DNA from: Dermatophagoides farinae
Lineage: Eukaryota > Arthropoda > Arachnida > Sarcoptiformes > Pyroglyphidae
Assembly (NCBI RefSeq): GCF_024713945.1
Contig: NW_027461517.1
Location: forward strand, 1 to 64,000
Length of the DNA stretch: 64,000 bases
Reading direction: 5' to 3'
Shown here: positions 28,061 to 40,200 of the stretch, in pieces
How positions within the stretch are numbered: position 1 is the stretch's first letter
Layout of the letters: each line of letters opens with the position of its first letter
Position numbers and translations under genes: made by a program
The notes under the pieces: generated by a model
What the model saw: the letters and a program-made list of their open reading frames with translations, nothing else
What the model was told of the DNA's origin: nothing
Databases searched by the model: none

Positions 28061-29536
28061 ATGAATGCCACAAGAATAAAAGTGACAATACCAAGCTTGG
28101 AAACATTCTATTGCGAATTCAATTGCATTGTAGAGGTATTAAATGGATCAGTAGACGTGTTCGGTTCTAAGCTTCGAATAGGACAAAAGTCAAAGCTTGA
28201 CAATATTTACAAAGTATCGGTTCCAATTACCAATTTGAAGACTTCTGATGCAGAAATCTTGTTAAAAAAAATAAATGAATTTCCTGTTTCAACGCCAAAA
28301 TTGATTGTTTTAAATGTATTTTCTGAATACCATAATATTTGGCAAAAAATAAAACAACAAAATTTCCACTCAGTAGTTGTTTCAGGAGCATCGAACTCAG
28401 GAAAGAGTACTCTGGCAAGGTGGTTAATCAACAAGTATTGTTCAGTTTTTAAGGCTTGTTTATTAATTGATTTAGATTCAGGACAGCCTGCTTGGGGACT
28501 GGTAGAATGCTTCAATGTAGCTCTATTTACGACTGGATTTCATTCTTATTTAAATACCACAATTTGTGCTGAACATCCACTTTTGTTATCACAGTCTATA
28601 AGATCGCGCGATTTATCGATCTGGAAAAACATTTTAGAGGGTCTAAATGCGTGTTTAAACTTTAGCAGGAAAATTCAACAATCCAGCAAAGATGTTATTC
28701 CTATTATTGTTAATTTTCCAGGCTATGACGAAAATATAGCGTCAAAGACACTACTTACTTTGTATAATTCACTAAGCTATGCATTAATCGTGAGGATTAT
28801 TCCAGAATTAGAAAAAGTAAACGAAACAGACAGCGATAACAAAACTGTTAAAAACACCAAAATCAGATATAATCGAGAAGTAAATCGCTACCCTTACAAT
28901 AAAATGGATCCAGATCAACTTTTTACCTTCTTCAGTGAGTTGGGCCTAAAAACCAAAAGTGATAAATCTTTAGTGCCAGCTTGTGCATTTGTAAATCACT
29001 TGTTCTCTAACGACTGTTTTTTATCGTTGGTCAATATTCAAGATTACAAAAGTTTATTGACACATATGTGCGATGCATCTGTCGCTTTTTCACTCGCAAA
29101 TATTAGATTTCTAACTAATTTACATGAATTTAAATGCAATTCTAAAGCTGAACTACTAAATGCTAAGCTGCTTTTCAATTCTCAGTACGCTTATCTTTTA
29201 ACTGCAGACCTCAACGTTCTGTGCTCTTGCTACATAATCGATATCGATGCTGATTTGAGTCTAGTCTATTTATATCTTTCTAAAAATATAGATTTTTCCT
29301 TGTGTGTTTTTATTGCGCCAATTAAAAATAAAAAAAGCGAATATAATCGTTTTCCAACTTTGTATAACTTATTCAAACAGCCTCAATTGAAGACTTCTCA
29401 AGCTTGTACCATACAAACTGAATATGAATTTGCTCATATTTCTAGTTTAGAAAGCCAAACAGATAAAAACAAGAAAACCAACAATTTGTGGAACACCACC
29501 ACAATTCGATCTATCCCTCGCTCGTCACAAAAATAA
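28061..29536 (+). CDS. Polynucleotide 5'-kinase NOL9/Grc3-like
   Basis: A 491-residue protein from the ATG at 28061 (the open frame extends 27 bases upstream without ATG). A beta-rich N-terminal domain precedes a P-loop: VVVSGASNSGKSTLARWLIN (Walker A about 109-117) and LLIDLDSGQPAWG, where Clp1/Grc3 kinases have DLDxGQ. In NOL9/Grc3 the DLD.GQPE segment and TG motifs define an RNA 5' kinase that works with Las1 on ITS2 in rRNA processing. The family's PPG after GQPE is missing (GQPAWGLVE here), so this is diverged. Clp1 is the alternative, less likely given the long C-terminal part. It follows DPH2 on the same strand by 80 bases. Confidence 0.65.
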   Translation: MNATRIKVTIPSLETFYCEFNCIVEVLNGSVDVFGSKLRIGQKSKLDNIYKVSVPITNLKTSDAEILLKKINEFPVSTPKLIVLNVFSEYHNIWQKIKQQNFHSVVVSGASNSGKSTLARWLINKYCSVFKACLLIDLDSGQPAWGLVECFNVALFTTGFHSYLNTTICAEHPLLLSQSIRSRDLSIWKNILEGLNACLNFSRKIQQSSKDVIPIIVNFPGYDENIASKTLLTLYNSLSYALIVRIIPELEKVNETDSDNKTVKNTKIRYNREVNRYPYNKMDPDQLFTFFSELGLKTKSDKSLVPACAFVNHLFSNDCFLSLVNIQDYKSLLTHMCDASVAFSLANIRFLTNLHEFKCNSKAELLNAKLLFNSQYAYLLTADLNVLCSCYIIDIDADLSLVYLYLSKNIDFSLCVFIAPIKNKKSEYNRFPTLYNLFKQPQLKTSQACTIQTEYEFAHISSLESQTDKNKKTNNLWNTTTIRSIPRSSQK

Positions 29537-29648
29537 ATAGGTTCTAATAAATAAATAATTATTTCTATTTTATTGCTCCGCAAAATAATTTTGGAAAAAA
29601 ATAAAAGAAAATAATAATGCTAACAAGCTAATTATAGTTAGTTTTTCG

Positions 29649-32600
29649 ATGAGTCGCAGCAATTTATCAAAAATTTTTAATAAGTATGTCGACATAGAGG
29701 AAAAATGTGAAGTACATCCAATAAACGAGTTGATCGCAGACGTATTAGCTTGCATATCGGATGAAAAAGATTCTATTAAAACCAAATTAATGAAACTTTC
29801 TTCACAACCGTTTAAACCAAGTGACGTAAAAAAATTTGCCGCTGATTTTTGTCTGTTGCTGGATGAAGCTACGTTGTATTTCGCAGATCAAAACTTATTA
29901 GAGTTACTTATATATTTTAAATCTGTGTTAGCTTCGAACTTCAAGCCTTTTCAGAGCAGACTCAACAAATGGATACCTACGATGTTTTTGCTAACAGGCC
30001 GTAACGACGCTGAATTCCAAAGTGTCGTAGATGGTATACTCAACGCTCTTTATTTCAAAATACATCCAGAAGAAATTCAATTGTTGTTTCCTTTCATCAT
30101 TACTAAGTTAAAATACACTTATAAAATTATAACTACAAACAAAATCGAAGGCGAAGTAACATATGAATTAACAAATTTTTTAAATTGTTTAGGTAATGTT
30201 ATCGATTCTTCTTATTTTGCCAGCCGAGAATTGTGGAGTACCAATTCTGATTATGAGGTTCTGGTTAAAACTGTTTTTGATTATATAATTGCAGCCAAAA
30301 ACAAAAACGAGCACCTTATTATCACTTTTTGCAAATATCTTTCTCGTTCTGTTAACAGTATCGCAATTTTGGCACCGAATATTATAAACCATGCCACCAA
30401 AAACCTTCTCTTCCTCAGGCCTCATTACACTATAGATGACGTTTATGGAATATCAATTTTGCTGAAAACTGACAACGAAGTTCTCAAAGAGAAAATCGTA
30501 CAAGGACATAAAACCATTTTAAACAAATTGATCGATCTGATTCACAATTACAAAACTGACTTTTGCATTTACAGAGTCGAAGAAACTGTGGATCTACTAG
30601 TATATTTTTATTCACACTTCAATTTTTCACTAGATTGGAACATGATAATAAAGAGATTATCTAATTTGTACCCTTCCACGTACATTCACGACATTAAATA
30701 CCTCTGGAAATGCTTACTAAAGTTAATGGATGTTTTAGTTGACGATCGACCTACGTTTAACAAGTTTGTCACGTATTTTATTTCTTTTGTTGGCCATCAG
30801 AAACCAGCTTACGAAATAACAGCAACTTCTTCAATCATAATAAAAAGTTCTACCATGGTTTTTGGTTCGCTGGAAAGTTTGCTAGATTTTTTGTTTTATC
30901 GTATTGACAACGAATTCTTAATTATGTACTTTGCAAAAGTTGAACCTAGTATCGTTAATATTGATTTTGTGAAAGATATTGAATCAGTTTACCAATCGAT
31001 TGCGGGAACAGGCGATAATAAAATTAACTTAAACTGCATGGTTTCTGGCTGAACTTATTTGTTACGTTTTAAATAAAATGGAAAAAAAAGATCAAGATAC
31101 CGCTCTGAATAATGCTCTCTTTATGATAAATAAATTAGAACTCAAAAACTTAATTGTTTTTATCTACAGCACCAGAAAGTCTTTTGTTTCTAAAATTTTG
31201 TTGAATAATGATAAGATTAAAACATTTACTAACTTAGAACGCTTTAATAATTTAAGCTGTCAATTAATGGTTGAGATATTTACTTACGTCGCTGAAGAAA
31301 ATTCATATTTCCAGACGGCTGCGAAACATTTTGTCAATGATAGATTAAGCAAAAATGATTTTTTCGACGATGTTAGATTCCATCTGTTCCGATTCGAAAA
31401 ATGCAGATTTAATTTCGAATCCAAAAGTCGCTGAGTTATTATTTTTAACAAACTAGATTTAGAAGATATTTTGGAATTGTTGGCTTTTGAACAATGTTCG
31501 CCGCCGATCCACAAAAATTACTACTGCATGGCTAACCAATTGCTTGATAATTTTTTCAAATTCAACTTGTAAAGGTGAATTCCAGAAAATATATCGAAAC
31601 TGTTGCTTTATTTAAAAAGTATTCGGGTAAATTTGGTTCTGGATACGATCAGTTACGCAAATCTGTTATAGATCCGTTGGTCAGTAGACCAAAATTTGTT
31701 GCTTAATGATGTTATTGAGTCTGACTTGATTTTCGACGAGTCAATATTGAAGTCGCTTTTGTCACATATAACCAAACCGATTATGATATTAACGATAAAT
31801 ACACCAAAAAGTTTTCTTTTGCAAAAACGCTTAACGGTTTAAGTGAAGAGTACAATTTAGAATCAATCACCGACTTTTTTATTTGTCACAGTCAGCAACT
31901 AAACTTGACTGAAAACTGTTAAATTTATTAATTGTCATCTAATTAGCGAAAAGTCAAAACAACGATAAAATTCCTTTCCTTGTTTACGTAGTTCATGCTC
32001 GCACGAACTTACTTATTTTGCATTTTAAAGTCCTCCAGCTTGTCAGTGAAAACAACTGATCAAGATTGTCAAAAAACAAACCAGCCATACAAAACGACAC
32101 GTTATCAAATCTAATTAACAATTTTAGAACAGTTTTCCAATTCCATCAAACATAAAGCAGCAGTTGATCTTTCAACTTTTAAGAATCAGTTAGTTATTTT
32201 TTTTCCGATTCAAATTAAAACCTTTAAACAACTCAGATTTTGACTTTTTAATAATGAACGTTTTGGCCAGCTATCTCAATCAGCAGAAACGTTATGTGGC
32301 TACTCAAGACGCTCAGGAAGTTGTATTTGCTGTTGTCGAATTTCTATTCAATGCATTCCGACAGCATGTCCTTATCAGAACGTGTTAATTCAGTCATCAC
32401 ACAAAGTTAGTAGTAACTACGGAACTAGCTCACATATCGCTCGACTCGATTATTTACTCTTGTGTTTCACTTATTTTTCTCAACTAACAGATGACACAGA
32501 TGATTGTGGTGAAGAGTCATCACTAGTTTCACTCTTCTCCCAACCTTCTTTTAGAGTTTCCATACAGGGACTTGACAATTTCGCATCTTTCTCCTTTCGT

Positions 32601-33562
32601 AGATTCCAAAACTAATGTATACAGCAGATCCCTTAATAAATCTCACGTTGCATTCTCTTTTTAATACGTCCAGTGATATGTGTGAATATTTTTTCAAACG
32701 CTACTGAGCTAAATTTTCATCGAAGACTTATTTAATAAACAATGTCGACCAAAGCTTGATTTCTTACATAAAACTTCTCTGACTCAGAATCCCCTGTGTA
32801 CAAGTACGTTAAATACTGTATACAAAACGGCTCAAGTGTAATCAATTTTTCTCACTACGTCGTTTCCCGGCCTTGTAATAGAAATATGCAAACAAATAAC
32901 AGTTAACCACGCTACTCTAGATAGAATTTATTCTCAATTTGTGACCACGTTATTTAAATCTCTCGAACAGTTTGCCACTTATTCATTATTCGTTATTTCC
33001 GTCAAAAAAAGTTTCTTCTTCAGGAAAGTTTGAAATGTTGTTTATGGTCAAAAGACAAAGATGAGCAACCTCACAAGTTTTTCTTGACTATTCAGGTTTT
33101 TCAAAAAATCTGTCGAGTTTTTTGCCACATAGATCTTTCTTTATCAGGTTCTCTTTTAACTCAGCTAAAAATTCAAGATTTCCAGAAGAATTTGCTCCAG
33201 CAACTCAACTCTAAAATAAATATTCAGGCAAAACGATGTTATCAAAATCTTCTTTAATCTCAAAAACCAACTATCATTTATTATTGAAAACTATCTAGAC
33301 TGCAAGAATCACTGGTAGCTCAAGTTTCCAACACTAGAGAATGTTCCATCTGTTTCTTACACAACACATAACAAGTCAGTGTTATGCAACTCTCAGTTGT
33401 GCATACTGCTACATGTTTTTTCACTCTGAATGCATTGAAAAATGGTTTAAATCTTGCAATAACACGCAATGTCCGTCTTGCCGGTCTTCATTCTATGATC
33501 AATGGCGCCCTGTTAACAAAAAAAGTTTTTGTTTAATTGTAAACTTAAAAGGATTTGTTTAA
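29649..33562 (+). pseudogene. LTN1: Frameshifted Listerin (LTN1/RKR1) E3 ligase gene
   Basis: An intact 467-residue helical N-terminal part (29649-31052) is followed by coding that jumps frame repeatedly: 31052 to the frame containing MEKKDQDTALNNALF at 31078, then LDLEDILELLAFEQCSPP near 31455, then KYIETVALFKKYSGKFGS near 31590, DVIESDLIFDES near 31705, FDFLIMNVLASYLNQQK near 32250. At the end is a RING: ECSICF (33339-33356) in one frame and CAYCYMFFHSECIEKWF then CPSCRSSFYDQW in another. That order and the final RING match Listerin, the ribosome-quality-control ligase that ubiquitinates stalled nascent chains. At least seven frame changes. Pseudogene or badly called sequence; see findings. 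Confidence 0.7.
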
Positions 33563-33706
33563 TAAAACTTAATAATCAGTAGTTAATTATTATGTGTCTA
33601 AATTATTCATGATAAAATAAAATCGAAAAATCCGATCGGAAAATAATTCCGTTTTTTCTTGGCTAAACTAAAACGCAACTTTGTAACTCGTTTTAAATAA
33701 AAGAAT

Positions 33707-36700
33707 ATGAGTTTTATTGAATCTAAATTTAGAATTTTTCCGTTTCATTGTAATAGTTGTGAAGAAAAAAGTTAAAAAGTTCTCTCCGTGATGCTCCTGG
33801 CATTTTAGGAATTAAAACCTTCATTATTACTTAGTGAAGTTACTGTTTCACATTTAAGTTTAATAACTCACGGCGATATTGCTTGTTACCTATTAGCTTC
33901 TGATTTTTCAGTCGAACTGTTGGAATCTCAGGAACGAAAATCAGACGATCCTTACTTAAAAATAATGAAAGAAAACACCATAGAAAGTTCTTTGCAAAAC
34001 ACAAGTTTGATTGTAGTGAAAGTGAAAGCGAGCTCGATGTTGCTCAACTAGAAAAAAATTACAGAAATAGCAAAAATTATTTCTTAACTGAAAAACCTTA
34101 TTTTATTTACGTTAAAAAAAAGGAAAAGCTCGTTGAAGCCACTGAACTCCTACCTACCCAGTTAATGAAAGAACAAGAATTAGTACGATAGAATCTTTAT
34201 ATATCTTCTTTCAAAAGTGGTTTTTTTATTTATCAGTGCGCTAAAGTACGTTTTTGTTTACGTAGTTCAATCGATCAAAAACATAAAATCAATTTTTTAT
34301 TATAGTGGAGACAATGAACTGCTTAATATCGTTCATGCGATAAAAACGAAGTTTTTCCCCTAACTTAATCAAAACTACTGACTATATGTTTTTTAAAGAT
34401 GAATTAGTTATCGAATTAAAAAAAATTAATAATACACGACAACGAGCTGAAATACTCAGAAAAATTCAAGAAATCGGTTTAGAATTTTACAATTATAGTT
34501 TTGAGTTGAAAAACAGCTCATTTGTTATTGATAATGCTAAAAATCAACTTCGTAAGTCTCTTACAGAAATTATAACCAGTTTTGCTCTCGTTATTTTTTG
34601 TGTCTTCAAAAGGATACAATACATCGTGTTTTGCGTTATCAATCAAACTCATATCTCTATTTAGACTTTTGGTTTTTTCAAAAACTACTTTAGCGGCAGA
34701 ACATTTAATTAATTTGAGTAACGACCTAGTTCTTAGCGAGTTTGTTACTACAATATTCAGCACGATAGTATTATTAACTGTCACAACTTTACAACTTATC
34801 AAACTATACAGAGCTTCAAAGTCTTCAATACAATCATACGTTCCTGACAAAAATATGTATAATTTTTTTGGTTACTTGATCTTGTACATCACAAGTTGGT
34901 TCACCTATTTCAATTCTTTTTCGAGAGAAAAAATCAGTACTTACTTATTAAATTACAACGATTACGTAAAAACTGGAAATCTGACAGCTATCATTGAATC
35001 AATGCACTCTTACTATGAGTTGAGTCAATATTATATTAGGAAAGTCAATTTCAGCATTGATCAGAGGTATAACAGTTTTTCAACCATATTGCTGTTATTT
35101 ACAACGTTTAAACTAGGAGATGTGCTTTTGGCTGTTATAAAAAAGTATCAAACAGACCGGTTAGAAGGACATTTTAATAGCAAATCTAAATATCATATTG
35201 TGAACGCTTGCCATTCTCAAATCAGCAAGTTGAGTCTTGAAGAAATGAAAAATAAATTCTACAATGAGGACTCACTTTTTAGTATTTCTAACAGTGTGGT
35301 TACTGCCAAACATTATTTGACTGTGGATGATTTAGTTTGGATTAGTAATAACACAATTATACCCGCTGAATGCGAAGTCATTCTTTGCGATACAGACGCT
35401 AGAGTCGAGTACAAGGAAATAAACGGAGATATAATTAGAAATTACGTTATTTGCCAAGGAAAATTATCTGCAGGGGGCATTTTATACTGCTTTAAAGCCC
35501 GTTTTGGTTAAGATTGTATCAGAAGTTTCTGAGTCAAAATATTATCTGATGGAACAAGCGCTCTTTAATGTTATTCGAAACAACAATAACACAAAAATTT
35601 ACAACACATTAAAATTATACACAAACTATTTGAATTTTTTGATTGCGATCACAATTTCCGTCATTTTCTTTACGATAAGTTGTTACTTACTTATCAGTTC
35701 AATCACAGGCACTAGTGACACTTCTGTTACTAGGAACCATACTGACTTTTACTTTTTATTATTTAAGTTCATCAATCTAACGTTGATACTTTGCCCTTGT
35801 GCTTTAAACTTAACGCTCCCAAGTTTGTATTTGTTATTTATTATTAAAGCATACAAACGACACATAATTATTAATAATCCGTGCGTGATCGAAAAGATTC
35901 CGCAAATAAACGCTATTTATTTTGACAAGACCGGAACTTTAGATGATGGTAATATTTCAGTCTCCAACTTTGAAATCTACAAGCACACCGTAATTAACAT
36001 CACTGAAGAAGACATTCATATGATTTTGTTTTCTATTGAGCACGACGAAACCAACCCTTATGGAATCGCAATTAAAAACTTTGCTCGTAAGCACTTGAAT
36101 TCAGATAAAAACCGTCTGCCTGTTATATACAGTGAAGACGCTGTGGGTGGAAAATATGTGGAATTAGGATTAAATCAACTTCCCCAAGCTTTTTACGTAG
36201 GAAACATCACTCTTTGTCGATACTATAACTTTTCCACGGACTGTTATAACGACAGAAGTGAAAATGCTATTAGCTTATTTAATTATAAAGGACAGCCAAT
36301 AGCTATTTTTGACTTCCAAAGCGTAGTTCCAAATGATTCTATCGACGTCCTTCAAAGGTTATATATTAACTATCAATTAAATTTAATTTCAGGTTCGTCT
36401 GAGCCTTGCAATTCATCGGTAGCCAATTATTTTACAAATTTATACTATAATTTGGTCCCAAATGAAAAACAGAAATTAATAAAAGAAGAACAAGAAAGAA
36501 AAAACTCTATAGTTCTGATGATTGGAGACAGTTACAACGACGCTTACGCAATTTCACAAGCAGACGTTGGTGTAGTTTACGGCTTATCATCTTACGTTAC
36601 AACAAAAACTGCAGACGTCATTTTTGCAGCTAAATCTTTATCTTTATTGTTTGACTTGTTGAATTTAGCGCAAGCTTACTGCAACAGCACTAAGTTCACT

Positions 36701-37003
36701 ATTTTTCTCAGCATGATCTACAATATCATAGTTATCTTGCTGATTTTGACCATAAAAGAAAGTACTATGGAACTCACTTTTACCTCGAGTGCTGTTATGT
36801 TGATTTTTGGACTGACGAATTTTGTTTTATCGGAATGTGTTTTCTATTTAACTCTCTACTATAAGGATCAGTTACGAGGAAGAAGATTTATTGATCAGAA
36901 TTATAAAAGAACGTTAAAACTATTTAGTTCTTTTCAAAATTGGATTCTAAATTCAACAGAAAAAAAAAAGCATTTCACTTATACTAATATAGAGATTACG
37001 TAA
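33707..37003 (+). pseudogene. Frameshifted copper-type P1B ATPase
   Basis: The ATG at 33707 starts an N-terminal heavy-metal domain (FPFHCNSCEEK, then in another frame LRDAPGILGIKTF, then VTVSHLSLITHGDIACYLLA); two more frame changes (near 34040 and 34600-34680) lead to transmembrane helices and the actuator domain (to about 35490), where another one-base shift joins to an intact 499-residue part (35504-37003): LCPCALN (metal site), FDKTGTLDDG (phosphorylated Asp) and GDSYNDA. Copper ATPases move Cu+ into the Golgi or out of the cell. Key residues are changed: TGE reads NGD, the HP motif reads NP, GDGxND reads GDSYND, and CPCALG reads CPCALN. This suggests loss of transport. Confidence 0.75.
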
Positions 37004-37061
37004 GCACAAATCTCTCCACCTAATATTTTAAATTATTATTAAATTATTTCTTAAAGCAGAG

Positions 37062-37268
37062 ATGGTAAATGTTAAAACCTTTCTCGAAGCAGTAGCACCA
37101 GAAAACGCTAAAGCCTATGATCAGTACAATTCAATACATACAAATCCAGAAATATCTCAACTTGGAAAAGGTGGAAGCATTTTTGTTTTAGTCACATACT
37201 TCTCTTGGCTAATCTACTCCGTAATTGTTTTAGTAACGCTTTTAGTTTTGTTCGCGCGAAAAAATTAA
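37062..37268 (+). CDS. Small tail-anchored-like membrane protein
   Basis: A 68-residue protein with a soluble N-terminus (VNVKTFLEAVAPENAKAYDQ) and one hydrophobic segment, about residues 40-65 (IFVLVTYFSWLIYSVIVLVT), ending in LFARKN. The basic end after the membrane segment is typical of small single-pass ER or mitochondrial membrane proteins. I do not recognise the family. It is 59 bases downstream of the P-type ATPase and its stop codon overlaps the stop of the ferlin gene on the other strand by 4 bases. Confidence 0.55.
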   Translation: MVNVKTFLEAVAPENAKAYDQYNSIHTNPEISQLGKGGSIFVLVTYFSWLIYSVIVLVTLLVLFARKN

Positions 37269-40200
37269 GTGAACAGCCACTTCAACACCAGAATCAAAAA
37301 CACCAGCACAAAAAATACGATCGTAATATTCTTCACCAGCAAGAAACCCGAACTCGAGAAAAGGTCTTTAGAAAAAAAATGCTTGAATGTTTCAAAGAAG
37401 TTCGTGCTCTTTCCAGCAGGCTTCTCCAAATACGGATCTCTGTTTGGTTCTGAGCGACCTTCACCAACTGGATGCGACTTTTTCCAGAGAAGAGTCACGA
37501 TGTCAGCTTCTAAGTCAACTTGAGCGTGGTATTCATGAGATTTAAAGTTGTTCAACTTATAGCCTAGCTGTTTGCGATACAAAAATTTTAGCTTGTGTTT
37601 AGCGTTAAACCTGATTTTGCTCCACTCTTTTCGTAACTGAAACTCTTGTTCTGACACTAATTCGTTACAAATAATGGCGCTGGTAGCCCAGACCTGAGCT
37701 TTTAAGAGGTAGTTTTTATGAGTGAAATCAAAAGTAAACAAAAATCGCCAGTTTATGACAAACTTGTTTGCTACACAGTCTGACGACGATTCTGATCCTT
37801 TCCACTGCTCTTTACCGTCGTCCAAGTTAATGAGGACCATCTTGACATAGACAGACTTCAGTTTGTCTTTAAGACTATTCGAAATTGTGATAGAATGCAC
37901 GGCGACTCGCAATTCGCAAACACGAGTTTTAATCATGGAAATCGGTTTAAATTCAAATACTCTGCTTTCTTCTGGAGTTAGTAAATTTAAATTGTACGTT
38001 AACTTCCCATACGATTGCGGACTGATTACGCCAGCGTTTTTTTCGTCATTTGCGCAATACACGTCACTGACTACTACGTCTCGAGACTTAGACCGATTCT
38101 TCCGCCAACTATCGTTGTTCCATAAAGACAAAAGATCAATGTTCAATGACGAATGCATTGCAGGATGGTTGCTTGGCAGTTTTGTAATGTTTTTCAGCAG
38201 CGTATCGTGGCGCAAAACGTTTACTTGCAATAACGGGTTTTTGAAAATATTTACAATCGTTTCAAAACTAACGAAAAACTGCGGATAGTTTTGAATTGTA
38301 CTTCGCTGCAAATAAACGTCAAAACATTCATTGGCGTTTTCTGGCACGTTCGACAGTAATTGCTTATTGAACGATTTTGTGTCTTTCCAATATTTTTTCA
38401 ATTCATCTATGTATGTGACTTTGCCAAAACGAAGCACTAAAGACCAGTAGTTGGCAGCTTTTTTATCTGAAATGTTTAACGTATCTTCATATTGTAACAG
38501 TGAATAAATCTTTATGCGAACGACGACATAGGACTGCGCCAAGCTACGCGTAATGAAGCTGTGATATTTTTTTTCGAACTTGGCGTCAGTGCTTGCTGAG
38601 TCTATTGACAAAGCAGAAACTAAATATAAATAACCTACTACTTTGTTTATGTTGTCTTTTGTCTGTTCCAGAATCGGAAGCAATATAAGATTTTCGTCTT
38701 CGTAATTACTATTTAAAAGCTTGGTTTTGTTGTCAGGCAACTTATCATCGATTGCGTAGTTTACGTACTGTTCAGCATTCTCTGATGACGTTATCCAATC
38801 GTAATTGAGCATTATTTGGAAAACGTCCGCAGGCATGTTGCTTATAAGTTTTTCATTGGCGGGGTTTTCCCATTGTGAAAAATTATTTACTTTTATGTCG
38901 TGATAACTGCCAAAAGTGTTTTTAATGTAGTTTTGCACGAAAAACAAATTGTTAGCTACGTTTTCCCGAAAAGAAATTTTTTTGTCAAATATTGGGTTCT
39001 GATGGTCAACAATGTTGAAAATAATATCGGAATAAGCAGCGCAAATCTTGACGTTTAGCTGCGAATTCAAGCTCAGTCGCGTATAATAACTTTTACTATT
39101 AGATTTGAAATTAAAATTCATGAAGTTTTGCAAAAACAACGAGCTGTGTAAATTGGCATGATAGCTAATGATCTGATCTGAATAGAGCTCAGGCGGAATC
39201 AGTTGAAACTGATTCGTCATGAACAACAAATTGTTCGGCGAAATAAACCACGCAGATGAAGTATTATTCGCAGAAAATTTACCTGTTACTTCTATCAAAA
39301 AGTTTTTAGTTTCGTCTATTTTATTTGGTAACCAGGCTACGTTGGCTATCAACAGTTTTCCGTAATAAGTATTAGTTTTCGAAATGCTAAGAAGGTTAGG
39401 TACAGCGGATGAACTCGACTTTAATTGGATGACCGACAAAAACATCTTAGTCGAAACCTGTGAAAATTCGTGCTTCAACTCAATCCAGAAAGGGCATCCT
39501 TTTGTTAAAAGTAAAACGTGAGCAATGTTCAGTGAGGTTGAACAAATCACAGCATTCTCTTCGTCGACTATGTAGATAAATGCTTCGTCGTTCAGAGACA
39601 TGAGTTTGAAAAGTTCCGCGTTTAGTATTAGCCTAATGTCGAAATCTCCAAGCGAACTGCATTTTATCATTTCGGATTTAACTTCCGCACCCATGAAGCT
39701 GATAACTATATATGTATTTAAAGGGTAAAGATTTGAAATCTGTAGCACGTCGACCAGCTGCAATATGTTGAAAAGTAAAATCACCGGCACTATTGGTATG
39801 TTTTCTGTTATTGTTTCAGAATAATCGTAATACTCATCTTCCGTCAGTCGAGAAAACTTCAATAAAGCGCGACAATTACATTCGTCGCTGTAAGTTTCTG
39901 TCGTACAAACACGATTCATGCTGTACCACTTGGGCTCGTTCATTTCTATTTCACCTTGTAACAATGAATTAAGCCTAAAAGACCGAAAAAAAGTCAACAA
40001 AGCTTTCTCTTTACTCGTGCTCTTAAATGCAGCTGAGAAAAACAGTTCTAAATTATCTGTAATCGGCAAGTCACTTTTAAGCTTAACTTCGAGATTTCTG
40101 TTTAAAAACGTTTTACTATTATATTCGCATGACTCAAAAGAGACATGTTTGACATTTTCACAAAGAGCAGCTTCTAAATCAAGCTTGAACGTTTTTTTTC

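Noticed and set aside
32382-33257. Frames of 75-77 codons in the 32.4-33.3 kb region as separate genes
   Set aside because: They are fragments inside the frameshifted Listerin region and lack own starts, spacing or family match.
34518-34850. Minus-strand 110-codon frame
   Set aside because: It overlaps the P-type ATPase frames and has no recognisable content.
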